A program made the position numbers and the translations under genes. DNA of 64,000 nucleotides, taken from NCBI RefSeq assembly GCF_004117875.1, contig NZ_RAHW01000005.1, positions 310,001-374,000 of the forward strand. The letters are read 5' to 3'. Under the pieces are notes generated by a model. It was not told the DNA's origin. It ran no database searches and saw only the letters and a list, made by a program, of their open reading frames with translations. Below, piece by piece: positions 9,035-16,164 of the stretch (its first letter is position 1; each line of letters opens with the position of its first letter). The DNA is from Geomonas oryzae (GTDB lineage: Bacteria; Desulfobacterota; Desulfuromonadia; Geobacterales; Geobacteraceae).

Positions 9035-10948
9035 ATGAGCACTGTAATGATCCGATCCCTGCTGCACCACGCCTTCCTCATCTTCGCGCTCGTACTCTGC
9101 ACCGCCGCCGCATCCGTTGCGGAGGATGCCGGCGCGTACCCGGAACAACTGATACGGAAAGCGAGGGAAACCCGCCTCGCCGAGCAGCGGGGATGGCACA
9201 TCCTGCTGCACTACAAGAAAACGCTCACCGGCGGCACGACAAGCCGCATCTCCGACCCCGCCTTTTTCCTCTCCCGCTCAGGCAGAACCGACCCCGAGGC
9301 GGAGCTCGAAGCGACCATCGGTGCGTTTTTCACGCCATTCGCTCCCGACGGGGAGCACCCCATCTGCCGCTTCCCGGCGCGCCTTGCCTGGCTAAGCGAC
9401 CAGCTGCACATCGACCCGGCGCGGCTTCCGCTTGCCGCTTGCTCGGAACAAAAGGAGCAGTTGCGCACCATAGATGCGCGCTCCGCGGTCCTCGTCTTCC
9501 CGGTCGGACACATCAACAGTCCCGCCTCGATGTTCGGGCACACCCTGATCCGCATCGACGGCAGCAGCAAGAGCAGCCTCATCTCCTACGCGGTGAATTA
9601 CGCGGCCGACGCCAACGACACGAACGGTTTTCTCTACGCCTTCAAGGGGCTCTCCGGCTTCTACAAGGGGTACTATTCCCTGCTCCCCTACTACGAGAAG
9701 GTGAAGGAGTACGCCGACCTCGAGCACCGCGACATGTGGGAGTACCGGCTCAAGCTCTCAAGGGAGGAGGTGGAGCGCCTGCTCCTGCACGCCCTGGAGT
9801 TGCAGAAGATCTCCTCGGACTACTACTTCCTCGACGAGAACTGCTCGTACAACCTCCTGTTCCTGCTCGAGGCGGCGCGCCCGACGCTGCACCTGTCGGA
9901 CCAGACCGGCGTCTTCGTGCTGCCGACCAACACCATCGACATCGCAAGGCAAAGCGGCATCCTCGAGGACGCGCTCTACCGCCCGTCGCAGGGAAGGCGC
10001 ATCGCGCAGATCGCCTCGCTGCTTGACGAACAAGGGCAGCAGGCGGCCCTCGAGCTCGCCCGGGGGAAACGGGAGGCGAAAAGCCTGCGCGCTTTCGGTG
10101 CGAGCGAGGAGCAAAGGCGGGAAATACTGGACCTGGGGGCGGAGCTCATCCAGTTGCGCCTTTCCCGAAAGGAGCTTCAGCAGCAGGACTACAACCGGCT
10201 CTACCTGAAGATCCTCGCGGAGCGGAGCGCGCTCGGCAAGGGAGAGGCCGCCTACGACATCGCCCCCCCTCCCCCTCCCGACGCCGGGCACCGCACCAGC
10301 GCGGTCGGCATCGGCGGCGGGGTGCGCCGCGGCGACGGTTATGCGGCAATTCACCTGCAACCGGCCTTCCACGGTCTCCTCGACCCGGACCAGGGGTACC
10401 TTGCCGGGGCGCAGATCAAGTTCTTCGACACGCTCGTCGACTACGTCCCGGAGCAGGAACGCCTGAGGCTGCGCACCATGCACCTGCTCGACATCCTCTC
10501 CGCCGCCCCCAGGGACCGTTTCTTCAGACCTTTCTCCTGGAAGGTCGCAGCGGGATGGGACACCGAGGTGATGAAGGACGGGCATGATTCGCTGATCTTC
10601 CGGCTGAACAGCGGCGGCGGGCTTGCGCGCAGGTCCCCCTTCGGCGGCATCCTGTACGCCTTCGCCGAGGCGGACGTAAACGCAGGGAAAAGGGTGCGCG
10701 GGTCGGTTGCCGCGGCCCCCGGCGTGTCGCTTGGCGCGCTCGAGCAGGTGCGCGACTGGTGGAAGGTTCAGCTTCTGGGTGAGGCCTTCTTCTACGTTGT
10801 AGGTGACGATCGCATATCGCTCAAAGCGAGTCTCGCGCAGAACTTCAGACTGGCACAGCACCAAAGCCTGGCACTGGTCCTGAGTTACGGCGATGTCTCC
10901 GGACACGCCGTCCCAGAAGCAAGGGCTCTCCTTAACTGCTACTTCTGA
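9035..10948 (+). CDS. DUF4105 (Lnb N-terminal-like) envelope protein
   Basis: A 637-residue exported protein with a signal peptide (HHAFLIFALVLCTAAASVAE). Residues ~30-370 form the DUF4105 domain, now named for its similarity to Lnb, a lipoprotein intramolecular transacylase. The conserved SMFGHTLIRID and DENCSYNLLFLLE motifs carry the His and Cys of the proposed catalytic set. Residues ~400-637 look like an outer-membrane beta-barrel, with alternating strands and a terminal ALLNCYF. The start is uncertain: ATG 9035 and ATG 9047 are both in frame and neither has a strong ribosome site. It follows DUF3015, a recurrent pairing. Enzymatic activity is inferred from the family, not shown. Confidence 0.8.
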   Translation: MSTVMIRSLLHHAFLIFALVLCTAAASVAEDAGAYPEQLIRKARETRLAEQRGWHILLHYKKTLTGGTTSRISDPAFFLSRSGRTDPEAELEATIGAFFTPFAPDGEHPICRFPARLAWLSDQLHIDPARLPLAACSEQKEQLRTIDARSAVLVFPVGHINSPASMFGHTLIRIDGSSKSSLISYAVNYAADANDTNGFLYAFKGLSGFYKGYYSLLPYYEKVKEYADLEHRDMWEYRLKLSREEVERLLLHALELQKISSDYYFLDENCSYNLLFLLEAARPTLHLSDQTGVFVLPTNTIDIARQSGILEDALYRPSQGRRIAQIASLLDEQGQQAALELARGKREAKSLRAFGASEEQRREILDLGAELIQLRLSRKELQQQDYNRLYLKILAERSALGKGEAAYDIAPPPPPDAGHRTSAVGIGGGVRRGDGYAAIHLQPAFHGLLDPDQGYLAGAQIKFFDTLVDYVPEQERLRLRTMHLLDILSAAPRDRFFRPFSWKVAAGWDTEVMKDGHDSLIFRLNSGGGLARRSPFGGILYAFAEADVNAGKRVRGSVAAAPGVSLGALEQVRDWWKVQLLGEAFFYVVGDDRISLKASLAQNFRLAQHQSLALVLSYGDVSGHAVPEARALLNCYF

Positions 10949-11009
10949 GGTAACTTCTCTTTTAGTGATTCAACTCACAGGGATAGAGCCCAAGTACATA
11001 GCCGTTTTA

Positions 11010-11038
11010 TTGACATCGGAGAGGGCAATGTGCATAAT
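11010..11038 (+). promoter_or_regulatory. sigma-70 promoter driving the riboswitch leader
   Basis: TTGACA (11010-11015) and CATAAT (11033-11038) are 17 bp apart. Transcription would begin near 11045, about 25 nt before the GEMM aptamer. Confidence 0.75.
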
Positions 11039-11070
11039 TTTCAAAACACATACATAACTGCAAGATAGAC

Positions 11071-11148
11071 GATAATACTCAACCATCCGCGAGGATGGGG
11101 CGGAAAGCCTATTGGGTCTCCCTGAGACAGCCGGGTTGCCGAAATATC
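11071..11148 (+). ncRNA. GEMM-I riboswitch (Geobacter cAMP-GMP-type, GEMM-Ib)
   Basis: The aptamer shows stem P2 CCATCC/GGATGG closed by a GCGA tetraloop, the receptor GGCGGAAAGCC, P3 GGTCTC/GAGAC, and the conserved 3' segment AGCCGGGTTGCCG. A P1 pairing of GATA with TATC closes it. In a hand alignment to the Vibrio Vc2 aptamer, the residue equivalent to G20 is A. In Geobacter that change shifts recognition from c-di-GMP to cyclic AMP-GMP. The class call is from visible consensus; the ligand is inferred. The 3' strand of the aptamer overlaps the downstream terminator, implying a ligand-ON switch. Confidence 0.9.
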
Positions 11149-11174
11149 ACTGGATATTCTGCCCCGGCTTTTTT
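11129..11174 (+). terminator. riboswitch expression-platform terminator
   Basis: AGCCGGG (11129-11135), which is part of the aptamer, can pair instead with CCCGGCT (11163-11169). An inner AATATC/GATATT stem would form as well, and a run of T residues (11169-11174) follows. Aptamer and terminator are mutually exclusive, so ligand binding should allow read-through. Confidence 0.85.
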
Positions 11175-11223
11175 GCGTTCCGCGGCAGAGCTCACTGGAG
11201 TGCAGGCTCAGGAGATTATCGTC

Positions 11224-11427
11224 ATGCGTTGCACCCTCTTCAGTCCGGTCGCAGTTTTCCGCTCGCTAACCGTCGCGCGCCAGATAAGCGGCGTACCGCT
11301 GAAAAACTGCGGCTGCTGCATAAACCTAAGCCTCGCCCTGCAGCAGGGGGTGCACCTGCGCCATCGCTCCGGCTGCGCCTTTTTCCTGCAACACCCTCCG
11401 GCGCACATGGAGGGAAAGGCATGCTAG
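11224..11427 (+). CDS. small Cys-containing ORF in riboswitch leader, overlapping kinase start
   Basis: A 67-codon frame starting at ATG 11224, with AGGAG at a workable distance upstream. Its stop TAG (11425-11427) overlaps the ATG (11421) of the downstream hybrid kinase (ATGCTAG), so translation of the two could be coupled. The peptide is basic and contains six cysteines (a CGCC cluster near residues 30-33, plus C3, C50 and C67) and no clear membrane helix. I do not recognise a family. It may be a genuine small protein or a leader peptide tuning kinase translation after riboswitch release. Confidence 0.45.
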   Translation: MRCTLFSPVAVFRSLTVARQISGVPLKNCGCCINLSLALQQGVHLRHRSGCAFFLQHPPAHMEGKAC

Positions 11428-13019
11428 CGGAAACCCACCTGTCCACCCAGTTCCTCTACGAGGCTCTAAGCCGCGGGAAGCGGGAATGGGAACTCACCTT
11501 CGACGCGGTCCCCGACCTCATCTTCATAACCGACACCCGGCACACCATCACCCGGGTCAACCGCGCCATGGCGGAACGTGTCGGGATGCATCCCTCGGAG
11601 CTTCCCGGCCGCAAATGCTACGAGATCTTCCACGGGCTCGAGGCCTCCCCAAGCAGCTGCCCTTTCCTGCGGCTCATGGAAGACGGCGAGGCCCCGAACG
11701 TCGAGATCGAGGAAAAGCATCTGGGCGGCTTCTTCGAGATATCCGTCTCTCCCCTTTACAACGAGGTCGGCGAGCTTGCCGCCTGCGTGCACGTGGCCCG
11801 CGACATCACGGAACGGAAGAAGGCCGAGGAATACCGGCTCGTCCTTGAACAACAGCTGCAGCAGGCCCAGAAGCTCGAAAGCCTCGGTGTGTTGACCGGC
11901 GGCATCGCGCACGATTTCAACAACATCCTGACCATCATCCTCGGTCACTGCGCGCTGGCCCGCAACATCGCCCTCCCGGAAGCGACGCAAAGGCACCTCG
12001 AGCAGATCGAGACGGCGGGGAACCGCGCCGCCGAGCTCTGCCGCCAGATGCTGACCTATGCAGGGAAAAGCCCGCTGGTGCAGTCCGAGATCGACCTCAG
12101 TGCCCAGGTGAGTGAGATGGTCAGCATGCTCCAGCCCGCCTTCAAGAAGAACGTCTCCTTACGCTGCGAGCTCCCCCCGGGGGTGCCGCCGGTGACCGGA
12201 GACCGGAGCCAGGTCCAGCAGATCATCATGAACATCATCGTGAACGCGGTGGAGGCGATCGGCGACAGCAAGGGAACGGTACGCGTCGCTCTGGAGAGCT
12301 GCACGGTGGGGGAAGGAGACGCCGACTTCTTCGGCAGCGAGATCCCCCACGGCCCCTACGTCCGCCTCCAGATAAGCGATACCGGCTGCGGCATGACCGA
12401 GGAGACCCAGAGACGGATCTTCGAACCTTTCTTCAGCACCAAGTTCACCGGCCGCGGCCTCGGCATGTCCGCCATCATGGGGATCATCAAATCGCACAAG
12501 GGCGCGTTGCAGCTTTTCAGCACACCGGGCAGCGGCACCACCTTCAAGGTCTACTTCCCCGTAACCACCGTTTCAGGCGAAAAGCCTGCACGCAGCGACG
12601 ATCCCTCCCGGGCACCCGGCCCGCGCGAACCGCTGAACGGCACTGTGCTTCTGGTCGACGACGAACCTGAGCTGCGCAGCGTCGGCACGGTCCTTTTGAC
12701 CGCCCTGGGCTGCAGGGTCGTCACCGCATGCAACGGCCGCGAGGCGCTCGAGGTCTGCCGGGACCGCGAGGGGGACATCGATCTGGTGGTCATGGACCTC
12801 ACCATGCCGGAGATGGACGGGCTCGAGGCGTACCACGAGCTGCGCAAAAAGAACCCGTCGCTCCCCGTCCTTTTTTGCAGCGGCTATGGCAAGAAGGAGG
12901 TCTCCCCGTTCATCGACCGCGATCCTCGTGCCGCCTTCATGGCGAAGCCGTACCGGATGGACCTGCTGCACGAGATGCTCGCCAAACTGTGGCAGGGGGA
13001 CCGCATCCCACCTCTTTAA
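11421..13019 (+). CDS. hybrid sensor histidine kinase (PAS-HisKA-HATPase-REC)
   Basis: A 532-residue soluble kinase. A PAS domain (about 25-140: LTFDAVPDLIFITDTRHTI ... HVARDITERKKAEE) precedes a HisKA phosphoacceptor box GGIAHDFNNILTIILGH near residue 160. The HATPase_c domain has N-box MNIIVNAVEAIGD and G-boxes DTGCGMTEE and GRGLGMSAI. The C-terminal receiver has VLLVDDEPELRSVG and the phospho-acceptor motif VVMDLTMPEMDG. The start at 11421 follows GGAGGGAAAGGC; the frame is open upstream through the riboswitch but unsupported. Transcription is gated by the GEMM riboswitch. No DNA-binding partner is adjacent; the neighbouring HD-GYP gene is a candidate member of the same circuit. Confidence 0.88.
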   Translation: MLAETHLSTQFLYEALSRGKREWELTFDAVPDLIFITDTRHTITRVNRAMAERVGMHPSELPGRKCYEIFHGLEASPSSCPFLRLMEDGEAPNVEIEEKHLGGFFEISVSPLYNEVGELAACVHVARDITERKKAEEYRLVLEQQLQQAQKLESLGVLTGGIAHDFNNILTIILGHCALARNIALPEATQRHLEQIETAGNRAAELCRQMLTYAGKSPLVQSEIDLSAQVSEMVSMLQPAFKKNVSLRCELPPGVPPVTGDRSQVQQIIMNIIVNAVEAIGDSKGTVRVALESCTVGEGDADFFGSEIPHGPYVRLQISDTGCGMTEETQRRIFEPFFSTKFTGRGLGMSAIMGIIKSHKGALQLFSTPGSGTTFKVYFPVTTVSGEKPARSDDPSRAPGPREPLNGTVLLVDDEPELRSVGTVLLTALGCRVVTACNGREALEVCRDREGDIDLVVMDLTMPEMDGLEAYHELRKKNPSLPVLFCSGYGKKEVSPFIDRDPRAAFMAKPYRMDLLHEMLAKLWQGDRIPPL

Positions 13020-13234
13020 CAACGATCCCTGCACCGTCCACTCGCGGCGCCGAAATCTCCACCTGCTCGCAGGTACATAAGGGAAGCTTTCGCCGCTCAG
13101 GCGCTACTGCTCGCCCCCTCCCGCCTGAGTGCAGTTTCTGTCATTGTCAGTGATGCCGTTGTATGAGCACCACCTGAAATGACGTCAAGTCACCCGCCAA
13201 TCTCTCCTTCAGTTTTTCTTTTAAATGCCGAGAA

Positions 13235-13267
13235 GAGTACGAATGCAGCGTTACTGCAGACGTACTC
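13235..13267 (+). promoter_or_regulatory. 33-bp interrupted palindrome upstream of the HD-GYP gene
   Basis: GAGTACG (13235-13241) and CGTACTC (13261-13267) flank a nested TGCAG/CTGCA pair. The dyad lies 43 nt before the HD-GYP start and could be an operator or an mRNA hairpin. No T tract follows. The rest of the 13020-13309 spacer shows nothing I can name. Confidence 0.45.
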
Positions 13268-13309
13268 TCACAGTCACAATCCCACCAGAGTGAACCGGAA
13301 GGTTACCCA

Positions 13310-14263
13310 ATGAAAGACCACTACTGGCGTGCCATAAGCATCGACAGCATAGACCCCGAATTCTTCCCCTCCATCCCGTTGTTCATGAAGAGTGCCGGGA
13401 ACTACGTGCTGTACAAGGACGCTCAGAGAAAGTTCTCCAGTTCCGACCGAAGCAGGATGGAAAGAAACGGCATCGAGTTCATGTACGTGAGATCGGGCGA
13501 CATGGAGGAGCTATCGGCGTACCTGGAGAAGGGGCTGGATGAGCTGCTGAACAACGATGAACTGGACAGCGCAAGGAAAGGGAAAATCCTGTACCAGACC
13601 TCGATCAACTACCTGGTCGACGCCTTCGAGGCCCCCGAACAGGCGGCGAACCTGGATCGATGCCGGCAACTGGTACGCCACCTGATGCATTACGTGGCAG
13701 GCGACGAGCACGCCCTGCACTCGTTTCAGGGCGTCGTGGCCCATAACCTCTACATCTACGCTCACAGCGTACAGGTCACCGCGCTGAACCTCCTGGCACA
13801 CGAAAAGCTCTTCAAGGTGGACCCGGATGAACTGGTGGATGTGGGGGTGGGGTCCATGCTGCACGACTACGGCATGATCTTCGTCACCAACGAGATACTG
13901 AATAAGCCGGACGCCCTCTCGGACGTCGAGTACTACAAGATCAAGCAGCACACCCAGAGGGGTTACGAGTTCCTGATGGACAGCCACCACTTCAGCGACG
14001 TATCCCTCACCATCGTGCGTCACCACCATGAGCGCTACGACGGCAACGGCTATCCCACGGGCCTCAAGGGCGACAACATCCCCCGCAGTGCCCAGCTCTC
14101 GGCCCTTTGCGACATGTACAGCGCCCTCACCCTCGACCGCGTGTACCGTAAGGCGGTCCCCCACCAGGAAGCGGTCCGCATGATGCGCGAGGAATCGGGG
14201 AAGGCATTCAACCAGCAGCTCCTCGAAAATTTCATCGAGCTCGTCAGCGACCGTAAGGAATAA
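13310..14263 (+). CDS. HD-GYP domain cyclic-dinucleotide phosphodiesterase
   Basis: A 317-residue cytosolic protein. The first ~110 residues are a family-specific N-terminal region (ISIDSIDPEFFPSIPLFMKSAG) with a helical linker. The HD-GYP metal-dependent phosphodiesterase domain follows, with YAHSVQVTALNLL, the MLHDYG metal site near residue 184, HTQRGYEFL, RHHHERYDGNGYP (the GYP motif, near 242-254) and a DMYSALT segment. HD-GYP enzymes hydrolyse c-di-GMP and, in some bacteria, 3',3'-cGAMP. GAACCGGAAGGTTACCCA precedes the ATG. Its place directly after a riboswitch-controlled kinase suggests a role in cyclic-dinucleotide turnover; substrate preference is unknown. Confidence 0.9.
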   Translation: MKDHYWRAISIDSIDPEFFPSIPLFMKSAGNYVLYKDAQRKFSSSDRSRMERNGIEFMYVRSGDMEELSAYLEKGLDELLNNDELDSARKGKILYQTSINYLVDAFEAPEQAANLDRCRQLVRHLMHYVAGDEHALHSFQGVVAHNLYIYAHSVQVTALNLLAHEKLFKVDPDELVDVGVGSMLHDYGMIFVTNEILNKPDALSDVEYYKIKQHTQRGYEFLMDSHHFSDVSLTIVRHHHERYDGNGYPTGLKGDNIPRSAQLSALCDMYSALTLDRVYRKAVPHQEAVRMMREESGKAFNQQLLENFIELVSDRKE

Positions 14264-14404
14264 CGCCCCCGCTCCTCATGAACCGCGGCACAAGCCTCTT
14301 TTTTAGGCATGAGCCCCATAGCCGAGACGGCAACGCGACCCGCCGTTGCGCCTTTTAGCCCCGCATTTATCGCCACTTACCCTCTTTGCCCGCCCGTCAC
14401 AAAA

Positions 14405-14434
14405 TTGACCTTTCCTAATAATATATGCTAATCT
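14405..14434 (+). promoter_or_regulatory. putative promoter of the Gly/Thr-rich protein gene
   Basis: TTGACC (14405-14410) and TAATCT (14429-14434) with 18-bp spacing lie in an AT-rich stretch about 120 nt upstream of the ATG at 14555. Confidence 0.5.
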
Positions 14435-14554
14435 GAAGTCAGCAGCATCGGATTGTATACATCTGCAACCTGGCGCCGCGACGCTCTCAAGCCGGCGATG
14501 CCGCTTCGGACGCAGGCGGGGCCTCCCCACGAAACGGGGCATGGAGGTCAGAAG

Positions 14555-15373
14555 ATGAGAACAGTAAGAAGGTTGCTATTCACAACGGTGGCGATGCTCG
14601 GCCTGATGGGAATGACCACCGGCTCAGGTTATGCCGCGGACGCCGGCATGCACTCGGGCAAGACCCACAAGGCGTCGACACATAAAACGACGCACAAAAC
14701 AGGCGCCCATAAAACGATGCACAAGGGCACAACACACAGGACGGGCGCCGCTTCCGGCACGGGCGCAGGCGGTAGCGTCCAAAGCATCGAGTCCGGGACA
14801 TCGCTGCCGAGCGGCGTCGGGGCGAGGAGTACGGTACGGCAGGACTTCACCGTTGAGCGGATGGGTCCGGACACCGGCGGTGCCATGGGCACCGGCGCAG
14901 GGGGAACGGTGGGTGGAACCACGGGCACATACGACCAGAGGGGCACCGGCGGCACCTACGACCAGGGCACCGGGCGTTACGATCAGAGAGGTAGCGGCAC
15001 CTACTACGGCACCGGCACCGGCAGCGGTACCGGCGGCACTCTGAACCAGACCCCGGGCACCCAGACCCCGGGCAGCTACTACAACCAGGGGACCGGGACC
15101 GGCAGCGGCACCGGCGGCACGCTGAACCAGACTCCGGGCAGCTATGACCAGGGAACCGGGACCGGCACCGGCGGTACGCTGAACCGGACCACCCCGGGCA
15201 CCTATGACAACCAGGGTGCCGGCGGGACGTACTACAACCAGGGCACCGGCATCGGCACCGGCACCGGCGGCACCATGGGGACCGACACAGGCACCATGGG
15301 AACGGGCGGTAGCACCGGCACCGGAACCGGTGGCACGGGCTCGATGGGTACCGGCGGTGGTGTCGGCAGATAA
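14555..15373 (+). CDS. secreted Gly/Thr-rich low-complexity repeat protein
   Basis: A 272-residue exported protein. The signal peptide MRTVRRLLFTTVAMLGLMGMTTGSGYAA is followed by a Lys/His/Thr-rich segment of short repeats (THKASTHKTTHKTGAHKTM), then ~200 residues of degenerate glycine/threonine repeats such as GTGTGSGTGGTLNQTPG and YDQGTG, with regularly placed Tyr and Gln. No folded domain is evident. The pattern suggests a disordered extracellular or surface matrix-like protein. His/Lys clusters could bind metal or polyanions, which is speculation. The start at 14555 follows GGAGGTCAGAAG. A long 5' extension of the frame lacks a ribosome site. Repeat number may vary between strains. Confidence 0.72.
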   Translation: MRTVRRLLFTTVAMLGLMGMTTGSGYAADAGMHSGKTHKASTHKTTHKTGAHKTMHKGTTHRTGAASGTGAGGSVQSIESGTSLPSGVGARSTVRQDFTVERMGPDTGGAMGTGAGGTVGGTTGTYDQRGTGGTYDQGTGRYDQRGSGTYYGTGTGSGTGGTLNQTPGTQTPGSYYNQGTGTGSGTGGTLNQTPGSYDQGTGTGTGGTLNRTTPGTYDNQGAGGTYYNQGTGIGTGTGGTMGTDTGTMGTGGSTGTGTGGTGSMGTGGGVGR

Positions 15374-15409
15374 ACGGGATGGAATATGAGATGACAGAAG
15401 AGGAAGGAA

Positions 15410-15442
15410 GGGTTACGGGGATTTTCCCGTAACCCTTTTTTT
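15410..15442. terminator. bidirectional terminator
   Basis: GGGTTACGGG (15410-15419) pairs with CCCGTAACCC (15426-15435), followed by seven T residues. It separates the convergent Gly/Thr-rich protein and DUF922 genes. Confidence 0.9.
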
Positions 15443-16061
15443 ATGCGCCGCCGGCGCCGCCGGCGGAAAGGAGGACGGCGCCCTGGGTTTCGCCATGCCT
15501 TGTGTCCCGGTCGTAGTCGATCTGGATCTCCTTTAGGTGCCGGAATTTCTCCTCGGTCCGCTTCGATATCTCGGCGGCAAGTTCCTCTTCGCTGCCGAAA
15601 CTCGGGAGGGTGGCGAACATCTCGTTCACCTGGGAAGCGGCCTGTACCGCCAGGTCCTTGTGACCGTACTCGTGACGCTGCAGGTGTGCCAGATAATCCT
15701 TCCACCGGCTGGCGAGTTCCGGCGTACAGGAGTCGGCATCCAGCCGGGGCAGGTAGTAGCAGATGTCCACGGTCGTATCCGCGGACCGCACCGAGTAGCG
15801 GCCGTTGTTGCTGGTGACGCGGTACTTGTAATGGATATCCCAATTGGTCAGGGCAGAGTAGACCTTGCCGTCGTTCCACTTGGTCCCTTTGTGGTTGATC
15901 TGGTCCCTCAGTTGATCGAGGGTGCTGCCGCTTATCTCATAAAAGCGGTATCCCTCCCGGACCTTCAGCTCGCACGACGGCGCTTCCGAAGCAAATAGAT
16001 TGGACGAGCAGGCTAAAACAAGCAGGGCGATCGCCGCGCGGGCGGTTAAACGGTGCACCAT
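15441..16061 (-). CDS. DUF922 family Zn-dependent metallopeptidase, exported
   Basis: A 206-residue protein with a signal peptide (MVHRLTARAAIALLVLACSSNLFA). Some versions of this peptide, with an ACSS motif, could instead be a lipoprotein signal. The DUF922 fold is recognisable by YEISGSTLDQLRDQIN near the start, the Trp-containing strand THWDIHYKY-like segment (TNWDIHYKYRV), and the zinc-protease motif HEYGH near residue 143, followed by DLAVQAA. A glycine-rich tail ends the protein. The start at 16061 is chosen because the signal peptide begins there; the frame is open a further 25 codons. Substrate unknown; expected in the periplasm or envelope. Confidence 0.85.
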   Translation of the reverse strand: MVHRLTARAAIALLVLACSSNLFASEAPSCELKVREGYRFYEISGSTLDQLRDQINHKGTKWNDGKVYSALTNWDIHYKYRVTSNNGRYSVRSADTTVDICYYLPRLDADSCTPELASRWKDYLAHLQRHEYGHKDLAVQAASQVNEMFATLPSFGSEEELAAEISKRTEEKFRHLKEIQIDYDRDTRHGETQGAVLLSAGGAGGA

Positions 16062-16164
16062 GGGGTAGGAGACTCCGATATTGGGATGAAAAGGTGAAGC
16101 CACGATATCCCAATGAGGAGAAGGTGCGGGTGACACATGTCACAATGGAGCGAGATTCAGCCCT

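Noticed and set aside
11112..11420. Longer N terminus for the hybrid kinase
   Set aside because: The extension would translate through the riboswitch and terminator; the ATG at 11421 has a strong ribosome site and PAS homology begins soon after.
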